64,000 nt of DNA. It comes from Stigmatella aurantiaca. GTDB lineage: Bacteria > Myxococcota > Myxococcia > Myxococcales > Myxococcaceae. The translations under genes were made by a program, and so were the position numbers. Below are positions 39,930 through 50,295 of the stretch, piece after piece (the stretch's first letter is position 1; every line of letters begins with the position of its first letter). The notes beneath the pieces are model-generated. The model worked only from the letters and a program-made list of their open reading frames with translations. It was not told the origin of the DNA and did no database searches. The stretch lies in the NCBI RefSeq assembly GCF_900109545.1, contig NZ_FOAP01000024.1:79444-143443 (forward strand). Direction: 5' to 3'.

Positions 39930-40722
39930 GGGATGATCCAGAAGCGAGGCGGGCGGCGTACTCGTCGCCGTATTGGTGCCGGAAGGCAGGGTGGTTGAAC
40001 ACGGCCTGGGCGTTGCCCAGGACGACGGCGGGCGCCTCCCGGTCCACGAAGAGCAGGGTGCTGGCGTACTCGGCGGCCATCGCCAGGTCGTGGCTCACCA
40101 CCACCACGGCGATGCGCCGCTCGCGGGCCAGCGCCGCCAGCCGCTGCATCGTCTCGCGCTCGGCCACCGCGTCCATGGCGGCGGTGGGCTCATCCAAAAG
40201 CACGAGGTCCGCGTCGCTGGCGAGCACCCGGGCGAGCAGCGCGCGCTGCTTCTGTCCCTCGGACAGCTCGCGGAACGGGCGGTGGGCGAACGCCCGGGCG
40301 CCCACGGTGTCGAGGGCCTCCTGGGCCACCCGGCGGTCTTCCGCGCTGGAGAAGGGGCGCAGGAAGTTCCACCCGGCCAGCCGTCCCCAGAGGACCATCT
40401 CCTTGGGGCGCACGGGCAGCAGCGCGTCGATGCTCGCCGTCTGAGGCACGTACGCGCTGCGCATGCCAGGCACGCCCTTCTCGATGCGGCCCGAGACGGG
40501 GGCGAGCAGCCCGAGCAGCGTCTTGAACCAGGTGCTCTTGCCCGAGCCATTGCGGCCCACCACGGCCACGAAGTCGCCGCGCCGCACCTGGAGGTGAATG
40601 GGGGGCAGCAGCGCCTTGTTCCCGTAGCCGATGACGAGCTGCTCGCAGGACAGGAGCACCTCGGACGGGGGAACCGTGGCGGCGGCGGCCCCGGCGGAGA
40701 GTGTCGGGTCACCGGGCTTCAC
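39910..40722 (-). CDS. znuC: Metal (zinc/manganese) ABC transporter ATP-binding protein
   Basis: 270 residues. Walker A GRNGSGKST, signature LSEGQKQR, Walker B DLVLLDEPTAAMD and switch His (VVSHD) are all present. N-terminal residues 1-20 are Ala/Pro-rich. It energises the ZnuB channel. It overlaps the upstream lipoprotein gene by 14 bases and znuB by 20 bases, so all are one operon: porin, znuA, lipoprotein, znuC, znuB. Confidence 0.92.
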   Translation of the reverse strand: MKPGDPTLSAGAAAATVPPSEVLLSCEQLVIGYGNKALLPPIHLQVRRGDFVAVVGRNGSGKSTWFKTLLGLLAPVSGRIEKGVPGMRSAYVPQTASIDALLPVRPKEMVLWGRLAGWNFLRPFSSAEDRRVAQEALDTVGARAFAHRPFRELSEGQKQRALLARVLASDADLVLLDEPTAAMDAVAERETMQRLAALARERRIAVVVVSHDLAMAAEYASTLLFVDREAPAVVLGNAQAVFNHPAFRHQYGDEYAARLASGSSRGPIPG

Positions 40723-41554
40723 GTGTCACCTCCGCCGAGGGGGCCAGCTCCGCCACGCCCTTCAGGATGGCCTCTCGCGCCGGGGCGTTGGCCGCCGCGG
40801 TCAGGTCCACGGTGCCGTTGCCCTCCGGCTGGGGAAGCGCCCAGTCCACGCTGTCGAAGATGCGGGACGTCATCTCCAGCTGGAGCGCCAGGCGGACACG
40901 CGGCGCGTGCTCCCGGTCCGAGGGAATGTCCAGGTCTCCGCGGAGCACCGCGAGCGGCTCGGAGGAGGCCCCGCCGGGAGCCACCTCCAGGCGGAAGGGC
41001 TTCTCGCCGGCGAAGCGCGGCAGGTCTCTCCCATCCCGCGCGAGGCCCTCCAGCGTCAGGCCCGTCACTGCCCACTGGCCCCGCGACACCGTGCCGCTGG
41101 GCAGCTCACAGGCCGGGCTGCATGTCACCGGGCGCGTCTCCGGGGCCAGCAGGTTCACATCCCCCACGGGCAGGGTGGCCACGGTCTGGGTGGAGGAGCC
41201 CCCGCCGCCCAGCTCCGCGGCGATGTCCTCGTAGTCGATGAGGGCCCCATCGTCGCGGTGGCAGTGGCCGTTGTGGCACAGGCTGTAGCCCGGGGGCGGG
41301 TTCGCGGGATCAAAGGTGCCGCCCCCACCCCCGCCGGAGGAGGCCGTCAGCTCGATGCGCTCCAGCCGCATCGTCGCGGTGGTGAGGCGCACCTGGTAGT
41401 CGGAGCTGAGCCGCCGGTACCCATCTGGCGTGAGCCGGGAGTCCTCGGGGGCATAGGCCGCGCGCACGGTGGGCTCCAGCACGGCGAAGCCCTCGCCGGC
41501 CTCCCAGGCGCAGCCACCCAGCAGGAACAGGGGCAGGAGCAGGGGCAGGCGCAT
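40709..41554 (-). CDS. Cys/His lipoprotein within the zinc-uptake operon
   Basis: 281 residues; not recognised. Short signal peptide MRLPLLLPLFLLGGC with a lipobox Cys at 15. A Gly-rich linker is followed by SLCHNGHCHRDDG (two Cys, three His) and PVTCSPACELPSG (two Cys), candidate metal or disulfide clusters. The remainder is beta-rich and probably a periplasmic binding domain. It lies 3 bases after znuA and overlaps znuC, so it is likely an accessory periplasmic zinc protein, possibly handing zinc to ZnuA. The arrangement of two Cys pairs around a His cluster is unusual for this operon type. Confidence 0.7.
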   Translation of the reverse strand: MRLPLLLPLFLLGGCAWEAGEGFAVLEPTVRAAYAPEDSRLTPDGYRRLSSDYQVRLTTATMRLERIELTASSGGGGGGTFDPANPPPGYSLCHNGHCHRDDGALIDYEDIAAELGGGGSSTQTVATLPVGDVNLLAPETRPVTCSPACELPSGTVSRGQWAVTGLTLEGLARDGRDLPRFAGEKPFRLEVAPGGASSEPLAVLRGDLDIPSDREHAPRVRLALQLEMTSRIFDSVDWALPQPEGNGTVDLTAAANAPAREAILKGVAELAPSAEVTREAR

Positions 41555-41557
41555 GGC

Positions 41558-42475
41558 TCAGGTCCCCTTGCCCGCGAGGCCCTGCTCGAACTGCTTCACC
41601 ATCTTCTCCATGCGCTGGAGGTACGTCTCGCCGCCCCGGAAGTTCGTGCCGCCCGGGATGACGACCAGGGGGGCGGGGAGCTTGGAGGCCACGAGCCGGG
41701 AGGTGGTGTCCGGGTAGTAGTCCTCCTGGAAGAGGAACCGCGCCTTCTGCGCGCGTCCCTCGGTCAGCACATGGGCCACGTGGGCCGGGTTGGGCGGGAT
41801 GCCCGGCTTGGGCTCGAGGAACGCGAGCTGCGTGAAGCCCAGCCAGTTGGACAGATAGGCCGTCGTGCGGTGGTAGGAGATGACCGGTGCGCCGCGCAGC
41901 CCGGCCAGGCGCTTCTCCCAGTCCGCGCGGGCCTTCTCCAGCGCGGTGGTGAAGCTCTTGAGGTTGGCCTCGTAGGTGGCCGCGTTCTTCGAGTCGAGCT
42001 GCGTCAGGCGCGCCGCGATGCCCTGGGCCACGGCCAGGGCGGCCCGGGGATCATAGAGGTAGTGCGGGTTGCCGCCCGGGTGGACATCGCCCTGGCTGCG
42101 ATCGACCTCGACCGTGGGCACCTCGAGCAGCCTCACGAGCTGCGAGGCATCCAGGTAGCCGGGGTTGCCGGTCTGGATCTTCACGTTGCGCGCGCCGATC
42201 TGGAGCGTGGGCAGCCAGCCCACTTCCAGCTCCAGCCCCACGGTGATGAGCAGGTCCGCGCGGTTGAGCACCAGGGCGAGGTTGGGCCGGGCATCCACGA
42301 AGTGGGGATCCTGCGAGGGGGACGCCAGCGCGGTGACGTTGACCTTGTCCCCGCCGACGGCCTTCGCCAGCGCGGCCAGGTCCGGCACGGAGGTGACGAC
42401 GTTGAGGGCGGCGTGGGCCGGGAGGGACAGCAGGAGGAAGAGGGCGGCACTCAGGGCCGTGAGGAGGTGTCTCAT
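41558..42475 (-). CDS. znuA: Zinc/manganese ABC transporter substrate-binding protein
   Basis: 305 residues with a Sec signal peptide (MRHLLTALSAALFLLLSLPAHA). Cluster A-I binding protein: metal ligands expected in SPSQDPHFVDARP (His), GNPHYLYDP (His), SYHRTTAYL (His) and the C-terminal acidic site. It lacks the long His-rich loop of E. coli ZnuA; its charged loop is short (RSQGDVHPGGNPH). The lead gene after the porin in the operon. A metal other than zinc is possible but His-rich neighbours favour zinc. Confidence 0.9.
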   Translation of the reverse strand: MRHLLTALSAALFLLLSLPAHAALNVVTSVPDLAALAKAVGGDKVNVTALASPSQDPHFVDARPNLALVLNRADLLITVGLELEVGWLPTLQIGARNVKIQTGNPGYLDASQLVRLLEVPTVEVDRSQGDVHPGGNPHYLYDPRAALAVAQGIAARLTQLDSKNAATYEANLKSFTTALEKARADWEKRLAGLRGAPVISYHRTTAYLSNWLGFTQLAFLEPKPGIPPNPAHVAHVLTEGRAQKARFLFQEDYYPDTTSRLVASKLPAPLVVIPGGTNFRGGETYLQRMEKMVKQFEQGLAGKGT

Positions 42476-42499
42476 CGGAAGGCTCCGGGAGAAAAGGGG

Positions 42500-43795
<1,296 letters not shown>

Positions 43796-43861
43796 CCTTG
43801 GACTCCTCGGAACCCGGCACCCGGCACTGGGGCGCCAACCACGGTCAACCGCTTCGGGACG

Positions 43862-44284
43862 CTAGGCGCGTGCCGGGGGCGATGACTTGGGGGCGAGGGC
43901 GAGGATGGGAAGCGAGACGATGGGCTGCGGGGGCGCGGTGGCCAGGAGGCTCACGCGCAGGAAGGCCGTGAGCGCCCACACCGCCTCGGGCGGGAGCAGC
44001 TCCTGGCCCATCCCGGCCGTCAGCACCGGGCACGCTTCGTGGGTGAGCCGCGAGGCGTCCAGGCCCTCGTTCAGCCGCGAGGCGGAGAGCATCGGCGTGT
44101 GCGTGGCGAACTGGGACACCCTTTGTCCCATGCCGCGCACCGTCTCCTCGAAGGCCTGGTGCTCCGCGCAGAAGCGGTGCGCATGCTCCTCGGAGTGCCC
44201 GAGCGCGCCCAGCAGCGGCAACAACCACAGCACGGCGAGCACCGTCGCGGTGGAGCGTCGAAGGCTGGAGGCTCGGGTGAACAT
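43862..44284 (-). CDS. Small membrane-anchored His/Cys protein with APKSSPP C-terminus (paralogue of the one at 35058)
   Basis: 140 residues from ATG 44284. A hydrophobic helix (TATVLAVLWLLPLLGALG) is followed at once by HSEEHAHRFCAEH, a His/Cys cluster. The tail reads LPILALAPKSSPPARA. The plan (anchor, His/Cys patch, soluble part, APKSSPP end) equals that of the gene at 35058, although the middles differ. It lies upstream of the barrel gene, on the same strand, 66 bases apart, so it may be co-transcribed. Function unknown; zinc binding is inferred. The upstream gap to folE (207 bases) should hold a divergent promoter but I see no clear Zur box. Confidence 0.7.
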   Translation of the reverse strand: MFTRASSLRRSTATVLAVLWLLPLLGALGHSEEHAHRFCAEHQAFEETVRGMGQRVSQFATHTPMLSASRLNEGLDASRLTHEACPVLTAGMGQELLPPEAVWALTAFLRVSLLATAPPQPIVSLPILALAPKSSPPARA

Positions 44285-44491
44285 TCGCAGGGCGTACCGC
44301 CCGGGTGCTCTAACGGTGTACCCCGGACGTGTCAAGGCAGGGGCCTCTGGGCATCCCCGTGGGAGTCTCCCTCTGCATTGTCCCCTGCATGCCGGGGCCT
44401 TCGATGTACGCTCGGGAGCCTGCTCGTCCGTACCGGAGGTCCCCCCGGACCTGGCCCGTCCGCTGACGCTTGCCCTCAAGGAGTCTCACCC

Positions 44492-45121
44492 GTGGGAACC
44501 CCCCGAGCCCCTCGCCGCCCACCCCGTGAAGCCCCCCGCGCCCGTCCGGACGCCGCCGCCATGGCCCAGGCGGTGAAGGACTTCCTGCGCGCCGCGGGCC
44601 TGCCCCTGGAGACGGATCCCAACCTCCAGCGCACGCCCACGCGCGTCGCCGAGGTGTGGATGACCGAGTTCCTCGACGGCTATGCCCTCACCCCCGAGGA
44701 GGCGATCGGGGCGATGTACCCCGCGCCCCCGGAGTCCGCTGGCGAGATGGTGGTGGTGACGGACCTGCGCTTCCACTCCATGTGCCCCCACCACCTGATG
44801 CCCTACGAGGGCCGCGCCCACCTGGCCTACGTCCCGGGCAAGCACGTGGTGGGCTTCGGGCGCCTGGGCTCGCTGCTGAACTGCTTCGCGCACCGGCTCA
44901 TCCTCCAGGAGGATCTGGCGCGGTGTGTGGCGGGCGCCATGGCCCGCGTGCTGGACAGCCCCGCCACCGCCTGCATCCTGGAGGCGAAGCAGGCCTGCCT
45001 GCGCCTCCGGAGCGGCGAGCAACGCGATGCCGTCACGCACGTCGAAGCCTACGAGGGCCGTTTGCGCAAGGAAGGCTCTCTGCGCCGGGAGCTGTGGGCC
45101 CGGCTGGGAGCGCTGAAATGA
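44492..45121 (+). CDS. folE: GTP cyclohydrolase I with atypical active-site Gln
   Basis: 209 residues from GTG 44492, chosen because AAGGAG (44478-44483) is eight bases before it; ATG 44561 would cut off part of the first helix. It makes dihydroneopterin triphosphate for folate. Visible elements: RTPTRVAEVWMTEFL, the zinc Cys and His in MCPHHLMPYEGRAHLAYVPG, and FAHRLILQEDLAR. The conserved His of the third motif (HxC) is Gln here (AKQACLRLRS), while the zinc Cys is kept. The gene diverges from the zinc locus and its stop overlaps the next ATG (ATGA). Confidence 0.85.
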   Translation: MGTPRAPRRPPREAPRARPDAAAMAQAVKDFLRAAGLPLETDPNLQRTPTRVAEVWMTEFLDGYALTPEEAIGAMYPAPPESAGEMVVVTDLRFHSMCPHHLMPYEGRAHLAYVPGKHVVGFGRLGSLLNCFAHRLILQEDLARCVAGAMARVLDSPATACILEAKQACLRLRSGEQRDAVTHVEAYEGRLRKEGSLRRELWARLGALK

Positions 45122-46548
45122 CGATGCCGTCCGAGAAGACCTTCCCCCGCGTGGAGCCTGGACGGCTGGAGGCCGTGTGGACCGCGCTGGGGCAGACGCT
45201 CTCCTCGGAACAGCTTCGCCGCGACGAGGAGACGCGCCAGCGCTACGCCCGGGACGAGTCCGATAGCGGCGTCTACCCCCCCGACATCATCGCCTTCCCC
45301 GAGACCACCGCGCAGGTGTCGGCCGTCTTCAAGGCGTGCCAGGCCCAGGGCGTGCCCTTCACGCCCTGCGGGGCGCGCAGCGGCAAGAGCGGCGGCTCGC
45401 TCTCCTTGAGGGGCGGGGTGATGGTCAGCCTGGAGCGGATGAACCGCATCCGCTCCGTGTCCGTGGAGAACCTCACCGCCGTCGTGGAGCCGGGCGTCAT
45501 CACCGGGGACCTGATGCGGGCGGCGGACGCCGTGGGGCTCTTCTACCCGCCAGACCCGAACTCCTGGGAATTTTGCACGCTGGGGGGCAACGTCGCGGAG
45601 AACGCGGGCGGGCCCCGGGCGCTCAAGTACGGGGTGACGCGCGACTACGTCCTGGGCCTGGAGTGGGTGCTCCCGGATGGGGAGGTGCTCCGGGTCGGCC
45701 GGCGCACCCTCAAGGGGGTGGCCGGGTACGATCTCGTGGGCCTCTTCGTGGGCTCCGAGGGGACGCTCGGCGTGGCCACGGAAATCACCCTCCAGCTCAT
45801 TCCCCGGCCCCGGCACGTGCTGACGGCCCTGGTCATCTTTGACTCGGTGATGCGGGCCGCGCACGCCCTCTCGGCGGTGCTGGCCTCGGGCGTGCTGCCC
45901 CGGACCCTGGAGCTCATCGACGAGGTGGCCCTCCAGGCGGTCGCGGGCAAGGGCTACCCCTTCCCGCCCGGCGCCGGGTCGGCCGTCATCGTCGAGGTGG
46001 ACGGGAGTACAGAGGAGGGCCTGCTCGCTGAGCTGGCCCAGGTGGGAGAAGTCTGTACCCGCATGGGGGCGACCGAGACCCTGGTGGCCCAGAACGAGGC
46101 GCAGCGCGAGAAGCTCTGGGCGGCCCGCCGCCTGGTCTCCCCGGGGCTGCGCGCCCTCAGGCCGCACAAGATTTCCGAGGACATCGTCGTGCCCCGCTCG
46201 TGCATCCCCAGCCTCATCCAACAGCTCAAGGCCCTGGGGGACCGGCTGGGGCTGCTGGTGGCCACATATGGTCACGCGGGGGACGGCAACCTGCACGCCA
46301 ACATCCTCTACGAGGGGCCACACCAGCGGCCGTTGGTGGAGGAGGCCATCCAACAGATGTTGAAGCTCACCGTGGAGATGGGCGGCACCATCACCGGCGA
46401 GCACGGCGTAGGTCACGCCAAACGCGATTACCTCGCGTTGGAGCAAGCCGGGCCGGTCATCGCACTGCAACGCCGGCTCAAAACCTTTTTCGATCCATCA
46501 GGGCTGCTCAACCCCGAGAAAATCTTTCCCGCGCCCGATTGTTTCTAG
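45118..46548 (+). CDS. FAD-linked oxidase, GlcD / D-lactate dehydrogenase type
   Basis: 476 residues. Two domains: an FAD-binding PCMH-type N-terminus with FTPCGARSGKSGGSL and the flavin loop GGNVAENAGGPRALKYG, and a C-terminal substrate domain with GHAGDGNLHANI and GEHGVGHAKR, which carry the catalytic His. This plan fits glycolate oxidase subunit GlcD and FAD-dependent D-lactate dehydrogenase; no GlcE or GlcF follow, so the electron acceptor is unknown. The ATG 45118 lies inside the folE stop (4-base overlap), so translation is probably coupled to folE. Confidence 0.9.
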   Translation: MTMPSEKTFPRVEPGRLEAVWTALGQTLSSEQLRRDEETRQRYARDESDSGVYPPDIIAFPETTAQVSAVFKACQAQGVPFTPCGARSGKSGGSLSLRGGVMVSLERMNRIRSVSVENLTAVVEPGVITGDLMRAADAVGLFYPPDPNSWEFCTLGGNVAENAGGPRALKYGVTRDYVLGLEWVLPDGEVLRVGRRTLKGVAGYDLVGLFVGSEGTLGVATEITLQLIPRPRHVLTALVIFDSVMRAAHALSAVLASGVLPRTLELIDEVALQAVAGKGYPFPPGAGSAVIVEVDGSTEEGLLAELAQVGEVCTRMGATETLVAQNEAQREKLWAARRLVSPGLRALRPHKISEDIVVPRSCIPSLIQQLKALGDRLGLLVATYGHAGDGNLHANILYEGPHQRPLVEEAIQQMLKLTVEMGGTITGEHGVGHAKRDYLALEQAGPVIALQRRLKTFFDPSGLLNPEKIFPAPDCF

Positions 46549-46766
46549 TGGCACAGCAACTCATCGCTGGGGGCGCGTTCGAGTCCGGAAGTTCCTGCGT
46601 GGAGTCCCTCAGGGAACCCCGAGGAAGATTCCCCAGGTATGGCTGAAAAGCCTCCTGGATCGGAATGAGAAACTCTTTCCGCCGTTGCGCGTCTTATCTG
46701 CACATGGGCGCTCACGGTGTTACCGCGCGCGTCCGGAGCACTCGGAACGAACGGAGGTTTGGAACC

Positions 46767-47504
46767 ATGGCCAACACGGCGAAGTATGCGGCGGAAGGAC
46801 TGTCGCACTACCTGCGTCACCTGGGCGGGCATCACCAGCTGACGCGTGAGCAGGAGTACGAACTCGCAAGGGCGGCTCGCAAAGGCGACGAGTCCGCCCG
46901 CCAGACGCTCGCCACCTCCAACCTGGCTTTCGTGGTCGCGGTGGCCAAGAAGTTCGCCAACCGCGGGGCCCGGCTGGATGATCTCATTCAGGAAGGCAAC
47001 GTCGGCCTGATGAAGGCGATCGAGCACTTTGATCCCAAGAAGAACGTGCGCTTCGCCACCTACGCCGTCTGGTGGATTCGCGCCTACATCACCCGCTACC
47101 TCAAGGACAACCGCAGCCAGGTGCGCGGCGGCGAGTCCGAGCGCGGCAGCATGGTGGACTTCTCGCTGGACGCGACGATCGATGAGGAGGGGGAGACCAC
47201 CTTCATGGATCGTCTCGAGGACGGGGGCCCGTCGCCCTCGGATGTGTACCTGGCCCGGGAGCAGGACCAGGAGGTGCACGAGGCCCTCACCAAGGTGCGC
47301 AAGCGCATTGGGGACCTGGGCTGGGACATCCTGCAGGAGCGCCTCACGCAGGATAAGCCGTTGACCCTGGAAGAGCTGGGCCAGCGGTGGGGCGTGTCCC
47401 GGGAACGGGTGCGTCAGGTGGAGCTCAAGACGAAGAGCTTCCTCGAGCGCTACCTGGTCGCCTTCAACCAGGACGAGGAGAACGTGTCGGCTGATGCGGC
47501 GTGA
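46767..47504 (+). CDS. RpoH-like alternative sigma factor
   Basis: 245 residues from ATG 46767 (GGAGG at 46753-46757); open frame upstream is discarded. Region 1.2/2 reads LSHYLRHLGGHHQLTREQEYELARAARKGD, with region 2.1-2.4 containing DDLIQEGNVGLMKAIEHFDP and RFATYAVWWIRAYITRYL. Region 4 ends in LTLEELGQRWGVSRERVRQVELKTK. It has the RpoH-type box (QVRGGESERG). Myxobacteria carry several such factors (the SigB/SigC group) used in development and stress; which one this is cannot be told. No anti-sigma gene is near. Confidence 0.88.
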   Translation: MANTAKYAAEGLSHYLRHLGGHHQLTREQEYELARAARKGDESARQTLATSNLAFVVAVAKKFANRGARLDDLIQEGNVGLMKAIEHFDPKKNVRFATYAVWWIRAYITRYLKDNRSQVRGGESERGSMVDFSLDATIDEEGETTFMDRLEDGGPSPSDVYLAREQDQEVHEALTKVRKRIGDLGWDILQERLTQDKPLTLEELGQRWGVSRERVRQVELKTKSFLERYLVAFNQDEENVSADAA

Positions 47505-47541
47505 TCCGCCGGTTCCTCTCCTCCGAGAAGAGACAATCCAG

Positions 47542-47583
47542 GAAGGGCGGTATGCGGGGCTTCAACTCCGTGTGCCGCCCTTC
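47542..47583 (+). terminator. Extended hairpin terminator after the sigma-factor gene
   Basis: GAAGGGCGG (47542-47550) pairs with CCGCCCTTC (47575-47583); inside, CGGGG and CTCCG add a second stem around a 6-base loop. TTGCATTT follows. It begins 38 bases after the stop codon. Confidence 0.75.
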
Positions 47584-47674
47584 TTGCATTTGACGCGCAG
47601 CGTCTGGCGCATCCTCCCTGTCAGGTCGGGCATCGGTTGCTGGGGGCGGAGTCCGCGTGCTAACACCGCCGTCC

Positions 47675-48415
47675 ATGCGCTTGATTTTGCTCGCCCTTTC
47701 GTTGCTCGTCGCGTGGCCGGTGCAAGCCGCGCCGCCCGAGCTGCTGGCCTCCCTGGATGCCCTGTATGCGCGCAGGGCCGATGCTTCGGCGTCCAAGGAG
47801 CTGGAGGCCTCGCTGAAGAAGGAGCTGCAGGCGGCGCCGGACGACTACGAGCTCATCTGGCGCTCGGCGCGGCTGCTGACGTGGCAGGGCGATGTGGCGC
47901 AGGACAGCCGGCTCAAGAAGGTGCTCGGCAAACAGGCGTGGGACCGGTGCGAGCAGGGCGTGAAGCTCGCCCCGGCCCGGGTTGAGTGTCAGTACTACGC
48001 GGCGCTGGGCATCGGCACCTACTCGCAGGCGGTGGGCATCGTGAAGGCACTCGGCGAGGGGCTGGAGGGCAAGTTCAACGAGCGGCTGGATGCCGCCATC
48101 CGCATTGATCCGGACTTCGACTTCGGCGGGCCGGTGGTCATCAAGGGCCGCTACCACTTCGAGCTGCCCTGGCCGAAGCGCAACCTGGCTGAGTCCGCGA
48201 AGCTCCTGGAGCGCGCGGCGGCCAAGTTCCCACAGAACCTGCGCGCTCACGCCTACCTGGCCGAGACTCTACTCAAGGACGGCAAGGCCGCGAAGGCCAA
48301 GGAATCCATCGTGAAGGTGAAGCAGGGCAGCACGGCGTACAATCCGGCCGAAGCGCAGCTCGTCCAAGAGCGGTCCAAAAAAGTCGAAGCGGAGATCGAG
48401 GAGGAACTCAAGTGA
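47675..48415 (+). CDS. Exported TPR-type protein (TatT-like)
   Basis: 246 residues from ATG 47675. Sec signal peptide MRLILLALSLLVAWPVQA. Then helical repeats (ASASKELEASLKKELQAAPDDYELIWRSARLLTWQGDV split over two helices) and a phrase VECQYYAALGIGTYSQAVGIVKALGEG, matching the TatT family of periplasmic TPR partners of transporters. The C-terminus is charged (EAEIEEELK). Its stop overlaps the start of an acyl-CoA synthetase gene (GTGA), so the pair is co-translated. Any relation to fatty-acid uptake is an inference from this pairing. Confidence 0.8.
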   Translation: MRLILLALSLLVAWPVQAAPPELLASLDALYARRADASASKELEASLKKELQAAPDDYELIWRSARLLTWQGDVAQDSRLKKVLGKQAWDRCEQGVKLAPARVECQYYAALGIGTYSQAVGIVKALGEGLEGKFNERLDAAIRIDPDFDFGGPVVIKGRYHFELPWPKRNLAESAKLLERAAAKFPQNLRAHAYLAETLLKDGKAAKAKESIVKVKQGSTAYNPAEAQLVQERSKKVEAEIEEELK

Positions 48416-50274
48416 GAGCCGAGAGTCAGATGATCTCCCCCGCCTCCGGGGGGAGCGAGCAACACCTGGTGGAGCTGCTGCTCCAGCAGGCCAAGAATGC
48501 GTCCAAGGTCGCCGTGTCCCACAAGAAGGACGGGCGGTGGCAGGAGGTGACGTGGGGCGAGGTCCTTCAGCAGGTGAAGGAGCTGTCCGCGGGCCTCCTG
48601 GCGCAAGGGGTGAAGCCGGGAGACCGCGTCGCCCTGTTCGCCAACACCACGCTGCAGTGGGTGGTGAGCGACCTGGCCATCTCCGCGGCGCGCGCCATCA
48701 CCGTGCCCATCTACGGCTCCAACACGCCGGACGAGTGCCGCTACATCCTCAACCACTCCGAGACGTCGTTCCTGCTCGTGGACAACGACGAGCGGGACTC
48801 CAAGCAGATCGGCCGCCTGTCGCGCATCCGCCAGCGGCTCGCCGACTGCCCCACCGTGCGCAAGGTCATCGTGTTCGAGGGCCCCGTGTCGGGGGACCGG
48901 GAAGTCTCGCTCGCGGAGGTCATGGCGCAGGGCAAGGCGGCGGAAGCCGCGCAGCCGGGCGCGTTCGAGGAGCGCTCGCGCCAGGTGGCGGTGGATGATG
49001 CCTGGGGCTTCATCTACACCTCGGGCACCACGGGCGAGCCCAAGGGCGTCATCCTCACCCACGGCAACTGGGCCTACGAGGCGCGCACCGCCCAGGCCAT
49101 CGGGCTGATGGAGCCCCAGGACTCGGTCATGCTGTTCCTGCCGCTGGCGCACGTGTTCGCGCAGGTGGTGAAGGCCGCGTGGCTGCGCATGTCCTTCCGG
49201 CTCGTCTTCGCCGAGTCGGTGGACAAGCTGCTGCCGAACCTCGCGGAGGCGCGGCCCTCGGTGCTGCCGTCCGTGCCGCGCGTGTTCGAGAAGGTCTACA
49301 ACAACGTCGTGTCCAACGGCTCGGCGGCCCCGGGGCTCAAGGGCAAGATGTTCCGCTGGGCCTTCCGGCTGTTCGATGAGTACGCGGACGCGCGGATGCA
49401 GGGGCGCGAGTACAGCTCGCTGCAGTTCTCGCTGGCGCGCAAGCTGGTGTTCAGCAAGGTCCGCGCCACGCTCGACGAGAAGCTCGGCGGCAACATGCGC
49501 CTGTTCATCTCCGGCGGCGCGCCGCTGTCGGGGAAGATCGCCCACTTCTTCGACTTGCTCGGCTTCAAGGTGCTGGAGGGCTACGGCCTCACCGAGACGT
49601 CCGCGCCCTGCAACGTCAACCTGCCGAACAAGATCAAGATCGGCACCGTGGGCCCGGCGCTGCCCGGCACCGAGCTGAAGATCGCCCCGGACGGCGAGAT
49701 TCTCGTGCGCGGCCCGTGCGTGATGAAGGGCTACTACAAGAACCCCTCCGCCACCGCCGAGGCGCTGGAGGCCGACGGCTGGTTCCACACCGGGGACATC
49801 GGCGAGCTGGACGCGGACCGCTACCTGCGCATCACCGACCGCAAGAAGGACATCATCGTCACCGCGGGCGGCAAGAACGTGGCGCCGCAGAACATCGAGA
49901 ACACGCTGAAGACGTTCCCGCTCATCAGCCAGTCGATGGTCTACGGCGATCAGCGCCCCTTCCTCGTGGTGCTCATCACCGTGGCGGAGGAGACCGCGCG
50001 CAAGCTGCTGCTCGACAAGGGCATCCAGGCCAGCTCCTACGCGGAGCTGGGCAAGCGCCCGGAGATCCGCGCCGCCGTCCAGGAGATCCTCAACAAGGTC
50101 AACGCGGATCAGCCGCCCTACAGCACCCTCAAGAAGTTCGAGATCATGGACTCGGACTTCACCCAGGAGAGCGGCGAGCTGACGCCCACCCTCAAGGTGA
50201 AGCGCAAGTTCTGCAGCCAGAAGTACGCCGCCATCATCGGCAAGCTGTACGAGGGCGGGAAGGGCGGCGACTAG
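48412..50274 (+). CDS. Long-chain acyl-CoA synthetase (AMP-forming)
   Basis: 620 residues from GTG 48412. It activates fatty acids to acyl-CoA. The AMP-binding motifs are complete: FIYTSGTTGEPKGVILTHGN, GYGLTETSA, a motif DGWFHTGDIGELD, and the C-terminal ITDRKKDIIVTAGGKNVAP lysine-bearing hinge. Its plan is that of FadD15/AcsL-like cytoplasmic synthetases. It overlaps the TPR gene by 4 bases and converges on tatA beyond a GC hairpin. Confidence 0.93.
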   Translation: MRAESQMISPASGGSEQHLVELLLQQAKNASKVAVSHKKDGRWQEVTWGEVLQQVKELSAGLLAQGVKPGDRVALFANTTLQWVVSDLAISAARAITVPIYGSNTPDECRYILNHSETSFLLVDNDERDSKQIGRLSRIRQRLADCPTVRKVIVFEGPVSGDREVSLAEVMAQGKAAEAAQPGAFEERSRQVAVDDAWGFIYTSGTTGEPKGVILTHGNWAYEARTAQAIGLMEPQDSVMLFLPLAHVFAQVVKAAWLRMSFRLVFAESVDKLLPNLAEARPSVLPSVPRVFEKVYNNVVSNGSAAPGLKGKMFRWAFRLFDEYADARMQGREYSSLQFSLARKLVFSKVRATLDEKLGGNMRLFISGGAPLSGKIAHFFDLLGFKVLEGYGLTETSAPCNVNLPNKIKIGTVGPALPGTELKIAPDGEILVRGPCVMKGYYKNPSATAEALEADGWFHTGDIGELDADRYLRITDRKKDIIVTAGGKNVAPQNIENTLKTFPLISQSMVYGDQRPFLVVLITVAEETARKLLLDKGIQASSYAELGKRPEIRAAVQEILNKVNADQPPYSTLKKFEIMDSDFTQESGELTPTLKVKRKFCSQKYAAIIGKLYEGGKGGD

Positions 50275-50295
50275 CCTCCGCCTTCCGCCGTGGGC

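Noticed and set aside
43862..44479. Longer 205-residue version of the small His/Cys membrane protein
   Set aside because: The added 65 residues precede a normal start and membrane anchor and look like untranslated upstream sequence.
44285..44491. Zur operator between the zinc locus and folE
   Set aside because: No AT-rich palindrome like known Zur boxes; the myxobacterial Zur motif is not known to me.
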